58,500 nt of DNA from Anaerolineales bacterium HSG24 (lineage in GTDB: Bacteria > Chloroflexota > Anaerolineae > 4572-78 > J111): contig JAUCGB010000012.1 in NCBI GenBank assembly GCA_030377895.1, positions 1 to 58,500 on the forward strand, read 5' to 3'. Both the position numbers and the translations under genes were made by a program. Shown piece after piece: positions 1 to 7,423 of this stretch (position 1 is its first letter; the number at the start of each line of letters is the position of its first letter). The notes below the pieces were generated by a model. That model was not told the DNA's origin. It saw only the letters and a list, made by a program, of their open reading frames with translations, and searched no databases.

Positions 1-353
1 GTAATAACGCTACCGTCACCTGAAGATTACTCTTTGTGGCTGTAATTTTTAACCATTTTCAATACTTTGTTTTATGTTTGGTGGTGAAGCCGGACACAAG
101 AGGATCGCACCACTACCAAAAGCCCTAAGCATAAATTAACACAGCCATAGATGGATGTCAAAACCAGCAACAACATATCGTTTGGCTGAAAATCAATCGC
201 TCAGGTACAATGTACAGGTAGTTTTATTTTTTAGCATAACTTATGGATAATCTGTGGTCAATATGATGTTAAAAGAAGGAGTGCAAAGCTTGCTTTGCCA
301 AGTTTGAAATTCCAACATCAATTTGACCACTAATTTGCGGAAAGTCACATTCT
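1..353. other. Intergenic left edge
   Basis: No supported gene. A short plus-strand open frame ends with TAA at 43-45 and could be the tail of a gene that begins outside the window, but 14 codons cannot be identified. Half of the dispersed palindrome called family A here lies at 278-299 (core GGAGTGCAAAGCTTGCTTTG). Confidence 0.4.
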
Positions 354-431
354 ATGAAAAGATTAACTGAATTATTAGTACTTGGTGAGGTTGAAATCGA
401 AGGATATTATGAGGTGAAACATGGCTCGTGA
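354..431 (+). CDS. Possible 25-codon upstream ORF
   Basis: An ATG at 354 opens a 25-codon frame that stops at 429-431, just inside the start of the next gene (ATG at 421). It would end in translational overlap with that gene, as leader peptides do. The GAGGTG that serves as ribosome site for the next gene lies inside this frame. It has no recognisable domain. It may be chance; the overlap geometry is the only support. Confidence 0.2.
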   Translation: MKRLTELLVLGEVEIEGYYEVKHGS

Positions 432-1047
432 GACCTGGTGGTTAGATGATGCCCAACAGATTGCAAACGAAAATCCTTACACATTTTACAAGCCCTCGCC
501 TTCTGCGGTTGCCGCGCTAGGGCTAGGCAACATGGTCAAACTGATTTTCCGTTTTCCGACGTTAGGGGGCAATACCCCCACCGGCGAACGCATGTGGGTC
601 GAGATAACGAAAATTGGCGATAACAGTTACGAAGGCACGCTGGCTAATCAGCCATATTATATGAAAGGGCTAGAACATGGCGACAAGATTAACTTTGAGC
701 CGAAACATATCATTGCCTTAGATGTTGACGATCGGCAAGCGAGTGATCATGACCGGTATTTTAAGCGATGCTTTGTCACCAACCGTATTTTGTGTGAAGG
801 GGCTAAGGCAAAATATATCTACAAAGAGGCCCCTGACCAAGAGGATGATTCCGGCTGGCGGATTGTTGAGGGTGACGAGCCAGATGAATATTTGCAAAAT
901 TCAGACAATATCTCTTATGTGGCAATTGGAGTCATTCTCAATCAAGATAACAGTTTTATCCATCTGTTAGATGTAAAGCCGAACTGCTGGTATATTTGGG
1001 AGGAATATCATAAAATGTGGGTTAAAGGAGTGAATATCGAACAGTAA
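421..1047 (+). CDS. DUF2185/Imm33-like protein
   Basis: A soluble protein of 208 residues with two parts. The N-terminal half (about 30-105) resembles the DUF2314 type: a run of hydrophobic strands, then GERMWVEI and a glycine-rich turn before FEPKHIIALD. The C-terminal half (about 112-195) has the DUF2185 signature: CFVTNRI, then a DSGW box, a GDEPDEY acidic box and a late LLDVKP strand. Families of this kind include immunity proteins of polymorphic toxin systems (Imm33), but no toxin gene is adjacent here, so the role is open. The ATG at 421 is preceded by GAGGTG at good spacing. The gene stands alone and converges on panE. No signal peptide or membrane segment is seen. Confidence 0.6.
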   Translation: MARETWWLDDAQQIANENPYTFYKPSPSAVAALGLGNMVKLIFRFPTLGGNTPTGERMWVEITKIGDNSYEGTLANQPYYMKGLEHGDKINFEPKHIIALDVDDRQASDHDRYFKRCFVTNRILCEGAKAKYIYKEAPDQEDDSGWRIVEGDEPDEYLQNSDNISYVAIGVILNQDNSFIHLLDVKPNCWYIWEEYHKMWVKGVNIEQ

Positions 1048-1141
1048 AACTGGACGGGTTATCGTCACCAGTTTGTATATCGCTACCGACTTAATCATCT
1101 CCCATTTTTTGGTAGTTGCGAGGCCACGTTTAGGTTATGTT

Positions 1142-2110
1142 TTAGGAACAAGTCAAAGCCTGTTCTACGTTCTCGCCTCGCTCTTTGGCTTGCACTAACG
1201 TCAACAACCGAACATTCATCGGCGTGGGCACCCCCAACCGTTGCCCATGCTTGACCACCTGCCCACAAATTGCCTCAATTTCGGTTGACGCGCCCCGTTT
1301 AATATCTTGCAACATGGAGGAGTGGTTCGTCGCGGTGGCTAGGCAAACATCAATGACCCGTTGCGCCACGTCGGGATATGGGAGTTCGATGCCCTGTGCC
1401 TTGGCAACTTGGGCCACTTCGAGGGCGGCGGTAATCATCATAGTTTGATACTTGCTCGGCTCGACCAGCGCCCCGTTGGGAAGTTCCAACAAGGACGTTA
1501 GGGGGTTGATTCCAGCGTTGATAGCCAGTTTCCCCCACACTAAACTATCAGCCTGATCGACGAGCATGGTCGGCAATCCGGCTCGATTAAATAGCTCGGT
1601 TATAATCGTCAAGCGGTCGGCCTGAGTAGGGGATCGGGTTAGATGGGTCGGCCCGGTTCCGGCATAAAGTAACTGACCGGGGGCAGTCATGGTTGCACCT
1701 TGGGCCGTGATACCCAAGGTGGTGCGCTCGGATCCCACAATATCGGCCAACTGCTCATAGTTACCCAATCCGTTTTGCAAAGTTAAGACTAGCCCATCCA
1801 GATGTAAGACTCGGACAGCTTGTTGGGCGACTTGGGCGGTCTGATGACTCTTAACCAACACTAATGCCAAATCCGTAGTTGGAATCTGCTGAAGTTGGTT
1901 AGTGATTGTCAAACGGTGGTGCGATTGGTGACCGTCGGGATGGGTCATGCTTAAACCATCCCGACGGAGCGCGGCAAATTGAGCGGGCCAGTGACCAAAC
2001 AAGGTTACTTGGGCGACGCTGTTCAGGTGACTGCCAAACAGTGTTCCTAATGCCCCGATGCCAAAAATCGTTATATTAAGCGGTTTTGCCTGAGCTATCT
2101 TTACTACCAT
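1142..2110 (-). CDS. panE: 2-dehydropantoate 2-reductase (PanE family)
   Basis: Ketopantoate reductase reduces 2-dehydropantoate to pantoate with NADPH, the second step from ketoisovalerate to pantothenate. The N-terminal Rossmann motif GIGALG is at residues 17-22 of the chosen start. The C-terminal half contains the helical ApbA_C domain, including the KLAINAGINPLTSLL segment expected for the substrate-binding helices. Total length is 322 residues, slightly long for the family. A farther upstream start at 2137 is open but would add nine unlikely residues; ATG at 2110 is preferred, although it lies inside the 3' end of panB (35-bp overlap). That overlap and the shared pathway argue for a panB-panE operon with coupled translation. 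Confidence 0.85.
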   Translation of the reverse strand: MVVKIAQAKPLNITIFGIGALGTLFGSHLNSVAQVTLFGHWPAQFAALRRDGLSMTHPDGHQSHHRLTITNQLQQIPTTDLALVLVKSHQTAQVAQQAVRVLHLDGLVLTLQNGLGNYEQLADIVGSERTTLGITAQGATMTAPGQLLYAGTGPTHLTRSPTQADRLTIITELFNRAGLPTMLVDQADSLVWGKLAINAGINPLTSLLELPNGALVEPSKYQTMMITAALEVAQVAKAQGIELPYPDVAQRVIDVCLATATNHSSMLQDIKRGASTEIEAICGQVVKHGQRLGVPTPMNVRLLTLVQAKERGENVEQALTCS

Positions 2111-2942
2111 ATAAAAATAGTTCCATCTCTGCCTCATCCATCTTAAAACTGTGAGCTTGGGTTGGGAATTGACGTGCCGCCACCTCTTCGTTAAAACTTC
2201 GTAGGGCGTTCAAAATATGGGGTCGAAGGTTGGTATATCGCTTGACAAACTTAGGCGTAAAGCGGTCAAATAGGCCCAGCATATCATGAAAAACAAGCAC
2301 CTGCCCATCACAATGAACTCCGGCCCCAATACCGATGGTCGGAATATGTAAACTTTTGGTAACTGTCTCGGCCACCAAAGCCGGCACGGCCTCGATGACG
2401 ATGGCGTAACAGCCCACTTCTTGTAAGGCTAGGGCATCCTCCATGATCCGTTTAGCGGAATCGGCAGTTTTGGCCTGCACCTTGTACCCGCCCAGTTTGG
2501 TGGCTGTTTGCGGAGTCAGTCCCAAATGGCCCATGACAGGAATTCCGGCGTTGATGATGGCTCGTACCGTTTCCGAAATCTCTCGGCCACCCTCCAGCTT
2601 GACCGTATCCATGCCCGCCTCTTTGATAAATCGTCCGGCATTCCGAATCGCCTCCTCTTTGGATATTTGGTATGACATAAACGGCATGTCACCAACCAAT
2701 ATGGCATGGTTCGCACCCCGTTTTACGGCCCGACAATGGTGAAGCATCTCCTCCATCGTCACTGCGGTGGTATCATCATGCCCCAACACGGTCATGGCGA
2801 CGGAATCCCCCACCAGAATGATGTCGGTTCCGGCCTCGTCAACCAGCGTCGCGCTAGGGTAATCGTAGGCAGTCAACATTGTAATCGGTTGACCGGATTC
2901 TTTTTTCTGTTGTAATTCTAAAATCGATATTTTTTTGGACAT
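2076..2942 (-). CDS. panB: 3-methyl-2-oxobutanoate hydroxymethyltransferase
   Basis: Ketopantoate hydroxymethyltransferase transfers a hydroxymethyl group from 5,10-methylene-tetrahydrofolate to 2-oxoisovalerate, the committed step of pantothenate synthesis. The 288 residues are full length for the family and form one TIM barrel. Recognisable blocks are MLTAYDYPSA near residue 21, ILVGDSVAMTVLGH near 41, GDMPFMSYQ near 83 and the magnesium- and substrate-binding VKLEGG block near 114, then PTIGIGAG near 200. A GGAGG ribosome site precedes the ATG. It is the first gene of the panB-panE pair. No panC or panD is in the window. Confidence 0.95.
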   Translation of the reverse strand: MSKKISILELQQKKESGQPITMLTAYDYPSATLVDEAGTDIILVGDSVAMTVLGHDDTTAVTMEEMLHHCRAVKRGANHAILVGDMPFMSYQISKEEAIRNAGRFIKEAGMDTVKLEGGREISETVRAIINAGIPVMGHLGLTPQTATKLGGYKVQAKTADSAKRIMEDALALQEVGCYAIVIEAVPALVAETVTKSLHIPTIGIGAGVHCDGQVLVFHDMLGLFDRFTPKFVKRYTNLRPHILNALRSFNEEVAARQFPTQAHSFKMDEAEMELFLYGSKDSSGKTA

Positions 2943-3155
2943 AACTATTTACCTCCGGTGGTTGGGTAGTGGTGTTTCTTTAGTTCGATTGTTCGATTGA
3001 ACGTTTCTAAAATAGATTTTGAAACTGTAAAACGGATTTCCATCGTTTTCATAATTATCCTCCGATGTGTTTTAGGATAGAGTGACCGCTTTATTATGAC
3101 AAATTATTGGGGAATTTACAAACTACCCGCTCGTTGCGGAGACAATGTCAAACCC

Positions 3156-3194
3156 AAAACAGCCCCACCGGCCATAAACCGATGGGGCTGTTTG
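3156..3194 (-). terminator. Hairpin terminator
   Basis: AACAGCCCCA pairs with TGGGGCTGTT around a short GC-rich loop; on the minus strand the stem runs into GTTTTGGG. It lies about 20 bases past the TAA of the small minus-strand frame at 3214, so it may terminate that gene or insulate panB from the R-M operon. Confidence 0.6.
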
Positions 3195-3213
3195 TCTAAT
3201 TGCGAACTTCGTT

Positions 3214-3330
3214 TTATGATAGGGTCAGACGATGACCGTCGCCATGTACGGATAGCTTAACCTGTGGCTGGGTGATGCGCTTCCGAGGGGCGGTCTTCGT
3301 CGTCTTCGTCTGCCTTAGACAAGACGCATA
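3214..3330 (-). pseudogene. Possible small or frameshifted gene remnant
   Basis: The minus strand here reads in one frame a protein-like tail, basic at first (KTAPRKRITQPQ) then alternating hydrophobic (VKLSVHGDGHRLTLS), ending TAA at 3214-3216 and followed at once by a hairpin terminator. No ATG, GTG or TTG start lies in that frame. An ATG near 3339 opens a neighbouring frame, and the two are joined through a GACGAAGAC repeat where slippage could have shifted the frame. I read this as a short gene with a frameshift or unusual start. The product is unrecognised. Confidence 0.25.
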
Positions 3331-3360
3331 ATAGCATGGCCTCTGATAAATGTCAAAAAT

Positions 3361-3573
3361 ATGAATAGAATCGGAGAAAAACTGCATAGGCTACGGACGC
3401 AACATGGCCTAACCACCAGAGAATTAGCGACCAACTTGGGCGTTGCTCACAGTTATATTGGGCATATTGAGACGGGTCAAAGGTCGCCATCGGCAAAGTT
3501 GATTCTCAAAATAGCACGTTTTTTTGAGGTGTCGATTGACACATTGATGAAAGATGAGTTAAATTTGGAGTAA
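3361..3573 (+). CDS. XRE-family controller of the R-M operon
   Basis: A 70-residue protein made almost entirely of one Cro/CI helix-turn-helix domain: LTTRELATNLGVAHSYIGHIE at residues 17-37 followed by TGQRSPSAKLILKIARFFEVSID. Small single-domain XRE proteins directly upstream of restriction genes (C proteins) typically activate the endonuclease gene after a delay so that methylation comes first. The stop is 10 bases before the endonuclease start and all three genes run the same way. There is no Shine-Dalgarno sequence before ATG 3361, consistent with a leaderless message as known for several C proteins. The regulatory role is inferred from position. Confidence 0.75.
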   Translation: MNRIGEKLHRLRTQHGLTTRELATNLGVAHSYIGHIETGQRSPSAKLILKIARFFEVSIDTLMKDELNLE

Positions 3574-3583
3574 TACCAAAACA

Positions 3584-4459
3584 ATGTCAAACCATCCATT
3601 AGCTGAAATATTTGGTTTTCCGGCAAATAATTTATCTATTACGGCTGAACGATACCGTAAAAATAGGCTTTGTCCCTACAACAACAAGGTGCCGTCCTGC
3701 ACAAAAGATAAAGCCAAAGACCCTTTAGGGGTTTGTAGTATCTATGAGGGAGAGCATATTGCGATAACTTGTCCGGTTCGTTTTCGGCAAGGGTGGCTGA
3801 TTGTCGAAGATGCGGCAAAATTTCTTTTCTCGTCGTCCACAACTTGGACATCGTTGCAGGAAATCAGACTTAATGATGCTCAGGGGAAATCGGCTGGTAA
3901 CATCGACTTTGTTCTCGTTGCTTACGATGAAATAGGCCAAATTACCAATTTTGGTTCACTGGAAGTACAGGCGGTCTATATTTCGGGAAATGTACGACAA
4001 CCATTTCGTCAGTATATGTCTGATCGGGAAGCCAATCAGGCCATGATTTGGACAGCAACAAATGTTAGAGCCGACTATCTCTCCTCATCACGAAAACGGT
4101 TAGTGCCTCAAATGCTCTATAAAGGGGCGATTATGCAGGCTTGGCAGAAGAAACAGGTCGTTGCTCTCCATCGTACTTTTTATGACACGCTCCCCGATTT
4201 ACCAGAAGCGCCTCAACATCAGGCCGATATTGCTTGGCTGGTTTATGATCTTGAGTTTGTTAAACCGCAAAACCTATACCAACTAGTCTCGTACAAAACG
4301 GTTTATACCCAATTTGGAGCGGCACTCGACAGGATTACAACGCCCGAAGCTGGCTCAATAAACAGTTTTGTGAAGCGATTACAAAAAAAGTTAGATGAGA
4401 AATTAGATAATAGCTATCCACCCGATGCTCCTACACTAGCGGATATTATTAATAAATAA
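3584..4459 (+). CDS. NotI-like type II restriction endonuclease
   Basis: The 291-residue protein matches the NotI family in layout. Four cysteines in the N-terminal third (C30, C39, C51, C63, in contexts LCPY, SCTK, GVCSI and ITCPV) correspond to the Cys4 iron site of NotI. The catalytic PD-(D/E)XK variant is visible as D108 in GNIDFVLV and E127-x-Q129 in GSLEVQAVY; NotI likewise has Q in place of the usual lysine. NotI itself is longer, so this is a compact homologue. It lies between the controller and a DNA adenine methylase, only 4 bases before the latter. Since the partner belongs to an adenine-modifying class, the recognition site probably contains A and so differs from that of NotI. Confidence 0.8.
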   Translation: MSNHPLAEIFGFPANNLSITAERYRKNRLCPYNNKVPSCTKDKAKDPLGVCSIYEGEHIAITCPVRFRQGWLIVEDAAKFLFSSSTTWTSLQEIRLNDAQGKSAGNIDFVLVAYDEIGQITNFGSLEVQAVYISGNVRQPFRQYMSDREANQAMIWTATNVRADYLSSSRKRLVPQMLYKGAIMQAWQKKQVVALHRTFYDTLPDLPEAPQHQADIAWLVYDLEFVKPQNLYQLVSYKTVYTQFGAALDRITTPEAGSINSFVKRLQKKLDEKLDNSYPPDAPTLADIINK

Positions 4460-4463
4460 GGCC

Positions 4464-5339
4464 ATGAGTTACCAATTCTCATTTTTACCCAAACAAAATA
4501 AAATTATAAACGTGGCTTCTGTCCCGTTTCGGAGTCCATTTCGTTATCCAGGCGGAAAAACATGGTTTGTGCCTCGGATTAGACAATGGTTAGCTAGTCA
4601 GCCAGTAAAACCGGATGAGTTTATAGAACCGTTTACCGGTGGGGGGATTGTTGGACTGACCGTAGCCTTTGAAAACCTAGCTCAACGGGTGACCTTGGTT
4701 GAATTAGACCAACAGATCGCTGCCGTCTGGAAAACGCTCCTTTACGGGGATGGGAAGGGACTGGCAGACCGAATCGTTGCCTTTGATTTTTCCGTTGAAA
4801 CGGTCTGTACAGAACTGAAAAGAACTGGTTTATCAACCGAGGATGAAGCATTTCAAACAATCCTGAAAAATCGGGTCAATCGGGGCGGTATTTTAGCACC
4901 GGGAGCAGGTAAGATTAAGCACGGTGAAAATGGGAAAGGGCTGGCCTCACGTTGGTATCCCGAAACCTTAAGTAAACGGATACACAACATCGTTGCCATT
5001 CGAGATCGTTTTCGATTTATTGAAGGGGATGGCATTACGGTGTTAAAGGAAAATAGAGAGCGTCCAAATCGCGTCTTTTTTATTGACCCTCCATACACTG
5101 CCGGAAGCAAACGGGCCGGTAGTCGGTTGTATACCCATTTTGAGCTTGACCATGAGGCTTTGTTTCAGGTTAGTAGCCAACTGGCCGGTGATTTTTTGAT
5201 GACCTATAGCAATGACCCGGCCGTACAACGGTTGGCAAACAGCTATCAACTGACAACTAAAGAAATAGCCATGAAAAACACCCACCATGCGAAGATGACT
5301 GAACTGCTCATTGGGCGTGATTTGAGTTGGGATATGTAA
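4464..5339 (+). CDS. D12-class DNA adenine N6-methyltransferase
   Basis: Transfers a methyl group from S-adenosylmethionine to adenine N6 and so protects the host from the neighbouring endonuclease. Dam/D12 landmarks are present: FRYPGGK at residues 26-32, motif I EPFTGGG at 55-61, and the catalytic DPPY at 208-211 followed by TAGSKRAG. The segment between motif I and motif IV holds the target recognition region, including NRVNRGGI near 137. Length 291 is normal for the class. It is the last gene of the C-R-M operon. The 192-base gap after it is mostly a dispersed element. Confidence 0.9.
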   Translation: MSYQFSFLPKQNKIINVASVPFRSPFRYPGGKTWFVPRIRQWLASQPVKPDEFIEPFTGGGIVGLTVAFENLAQRVTLVELDQQIAAVWKTLLYGDGKGLADRIVAFDFSVETVCTELKRTGLSTEDEAFQTILKNRVNRGGILAPGAGKIKHGENGKGLASRWYPETLSKRIHNIVAIRDRFRFIEGDGITVLKENRERPNRVFFIDPPYTAGSKRAGSRLYTHFELDHEALFQVSSQLAGDFLMTYSNDPAVQRLANSYQLTTKEIAMKNTHHAKMTELLIGRDLSWDM

Positions 5340-5349
5340 GTTCGCCTTA

Positions 5350-5468
5350 ATGGGTTGGGGCTACAACGTAAGCCGAGACATGTAGCACAGTCTTCAGCCT
5401 GTGCGGCACAGTCTAAAGACTGTGCTACGATATTATCTGTCGCACGTTAAGTTGATGGCCATGGGTTG
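5350..5468. mobile_element. Family B MITE-like element, copy 1, with 8-bp target duplication
   Basis: The element spans 5358-5460 (103 bp). It begins GGGCTACAACGTAAG and ends with an approximate inverse, CTTAA-rich then GATGGCC. It is flanked by perfect direct repeats ATGGGTTG at 5350-5357 and 5461-5468. Two other copies are at 46742-46844 (inverted) and 48805-48909. It has no coding capacity. The interior holds CAGTCTTCAGCCTG and CAGTCTAAAGACTG palindromic blocks. Confidence 0.75.
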
Positions 5469-5531
5469 AATCGTGATTCTGAGCTGCACGGCCTACTCGC
5501 AATGCGGACAGCGGATGTGCTTGGTAGCCAG

Positions 5532-7016
5532 CTAACCACTACCCATTCCTGAGTCGACGAATCGCCTCAGCGTTTCATTCAACAGTTGCCAAGCCGCCTC
5601 GACATGGGTGTTGGTCGTCCGAATGTTCCCTACGGCCAAGCGCAAACTATACACCCGCAACTTCGTATGAGAGATAAATATCTGGCCGGTAGCGTTGACC
5701 GCGTCGAGTAGTTGGGCGTTCAACTGATCTAAGGCCGCCTCGCCTTGAGCCTGATAACTGGCCGGACAGGCTCTGAAGCAGACGTTGCTCATGAGGGTGG
5801 GAGCTAGTCGCTCAAAATCGGGTGATTCATCAACCCATGTGGCAAATTGTTGAGCTAGACGAATATGCTCCCGCACCCGAGCCGCCAACCCCTCCTGCCC
5901 AAAGGCTCGGATGACCATCCATAGTTTGAGGGCGCGAAAACGTCGCCCCAACTGCACCCCGTAATCCATGTAGTTTTTAACCGCCTCGGCATCCCCCTCA
6001 GCCGTGCGTAGATATTCGGGCAAAATCGAAAAGGCCCGTTTGAGCGTGGCGGGGTGGCAGGTGTACAATACGCTCAGATCAATCGGGGTGAACATCCATT
6101 TATGAGGGTTGACCACCATCGAATCGGCCCGCTCGACTCCGTCAAAATGATGGCGCATCTCTGGCAGTAAAGCCGTGGTGCCGCCATACGCCCCATCAAC
6201 ATGAAACCACAACTTGTACTTTGCCGCCAAATCAGCAATGGCCGATAACGGGTCGATAGCGGTGCTGGAGGTGGTGCCAATCGTGCCGCAAACAAAGAAG
6301 GGGCGATATCCGGCGGCTAAGTCGGCCTCAATCGCGGTTTGGAGCGCATGCGCGTCGAGGGCAAAGTTGTCATCGGTGGGGATTTTGATGACATTTTCTT
6401 GCCCCAAGCCCAAGGTCAGCGCGCCTTTCTCAACCGAGGAGTGAGACTGCTCGGAGATGTAAAGCCGGAGACGGGGTAAATCGGCGCGTCCGGCCATGCC
6501 TTTGGTCCGAATTTGCAAATCGAGCGCCTCGCGAGCCGCGGCAATGGCTATCATGTTCGACATGGACGCACCATCCATAATCACCCCCTCCCAATCTTGG
6601 GGCAGGGCTAACATTTGGCATAACCAATCGAGAGTTAGGGTCTCTAACTCGGTGGCCGCTGGCGAGGTGCGCCATAACATTCCGTTAATGTTGAGAGCTG
6701 CGCTCAATAGCTCACCCAGTACGCCCGGCGCAGAGCCGGTTGAGCTAAAATAGGCAAAAAAGTTGGGGTGATTCCAATGAGTCATACCGGGCATAATAAT
6801 CTGCTCAAAATCGGTGATGATGTCGGCTAATGGCTCGGCCTCGGCGGGGGGCGAGGTGGGGAGTTGGGCGATAATATCGCCCGGCTCAACTTGTGCCAAG
6901 ACCGGATATTGCTCTGGATTCGTCAGATAATCTGCGACCCAGTCGATTAATTGATACCCAGATTGACGAAACGCGTCAAGGTCAATTTCGCCTAGTGAAG
7001 GGGTTTGGTTAGACAT
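5532..7016 (-). CDS. PLP-dependent group II decarboxylase
   Basis: A 494-residue enzyme of the aromatic-L-amino-acid decarboxylase family, which removes the carboxyl group of an amino acid such as tryptophan, tyrosine or DOPA. Seen in order: the N-terminal helical arm with MTHWNHPNFFAYFSS at 78-92, the PLP-stacking H192 in SEQSHSSVEKG, D274 in FHVDGAYGG (pyridine nitrogen ligand) and the Schiff-base K306 in NPHKWMF. The C-terminal domain is complete. An AGGAGA site stands about 9 bases before the ATG. It is alone between dispersed repeats. Substrate cannot be read from sequence; the family also includes glutamate-like and diaminobutyrate decarboxylases, but the HPNFFAYF motif favours aromatic substrates. 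Confidence 0.85.
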   Translation of the reverse strand: MSNQTPSLGEIDLDAFRQSGYQLIDWVADYLTNPEQYPVLAQVEPGDIIAQLPTSPPAEAEPLADIITDFEQIIMPGMTHWNHPNFFAYFSSTGSAPGVLGELLSAALNINGMLWRTSPAATELETLTLDWLCQMLALPQDWEGVIMDGASMSNMIAIAAAREALDLQIRTKGMAGRADLPRLRLYISEQSHSSVEKGALTLGLGQENVIKIPTDDNFALDAHALQTAIEADLAAGYRPFFVCGTIGTTSSTAIDPLSAIADLAAKYKLWFHVDGAYGGTTALLPEMRHHFDGVERADSMVVNPHKWMFTPIDLSVLYTCHPATLKRAFSILPEYLRTAEGDAEAVKNYMDYGVQLGRRFRALKLWMVIRAFGQEGLAARVREHIRLAQQFATWVDESPDFERLAPTLMSNVCFRACPASYQAQGEAALDQLNAQLLDAVNATGQIFISHTKLRVYSLRLAVGNIRTTNTHVEAAWQLLNETLRRFVDSGMGSG

Positions 7017-7063
7017 GCCTTTTATCTCCTAAATATGTTCAGAAATTTATCGTTGTAATCATC

Positions 7064-7188
7064 CAGCCCCTTGTTCCCAATCTGAGTTTGGGAACACAAT
7101 TGCTCTGTTTGCGACTTGCAACATGCCAGAAACAGAGTTTCTGTGGTAAATACGTTCCCAATCTGGAGATTGGGAACGAGGGGCTGAA
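7064..7188. repeat. Family C dispersed repeat, copy 1
   Basis: About 125 bp with hairpins at both ends: TTGTTCCCAATCTGAGTTTGGGAAC at the left and CGTTCCCAATC paired with GATTGGGAACG at the right, with CAGCCCC and GGGGCTG as outer inverted ends. Other copies: 47064-47379 (split by another element) and 53664-53793. It fills most of the 5' flank of the decarboxylase gene, together with family E. Confidence 0.7.
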
Positions 7189-7197
7189 CGTTTAGAA

Positions 7198-7331
7198 AAT
7201 TCCAGAAAAATAAACCTCCCAACGTTCCCTGAGCGTTCGACTAAGCTCACACCGAAGGGGATTGGCTTCGACACTAGCTACGCGTCGTCAGCCAACGATA
7301 TTTGGGAGAATTTAAAAATTGGAACTGCCTT
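7198..7331. repeat. Family E dispersed repeat, copy 1
   Basis: Starts TTCCAGAAAAATAAACCTCC and ends in TTGGAACTGCCTTA. A second copy at 55261-55386 has the full inverted end AAGGCAGTTCCA that is clipped here. Both contain TGGCTTCGACACTAGCTA. It is non-coding. The rest of the 7017-7423 gap shows nothing else. Confidence 0.65.
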
Positions 7332-7423
7332 ACTACTCAGTCAAGTCAATTTTGTTCTGATAGCCAACCGTTATTCTAACACATCTACAGATTTTAAGAT
7401 AATTATTTAGGGAGACATGGCCG

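Larger units (their letters stand above)
2943..3360. other. Intergenic region before the R-M operon
   Basis: Holds a strong hairpin (3156-3194) and a possible decayed or frameshifted small minus-strand gene (3214-3330), each listed separately. I see no clear sigma-70 promoter for panB. The stretch 3315-3360 just before the XRE gene has GATAAA at 3345-3350 close to the start codon and no Shine-Dalgarno sequence, which would suit a leaderless controller transcript. Confidence 0.5.

Noticed and set aside
1..45. Tail of a plus-strand gene at the left edge
   Set aside because: Only 14 codons; no evidence beyond an open frame.
7022..7274. Minus-strand frames between the decarboxylase and the methyltransferase
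   Set aside because: They lie fully within families C and E repeats.
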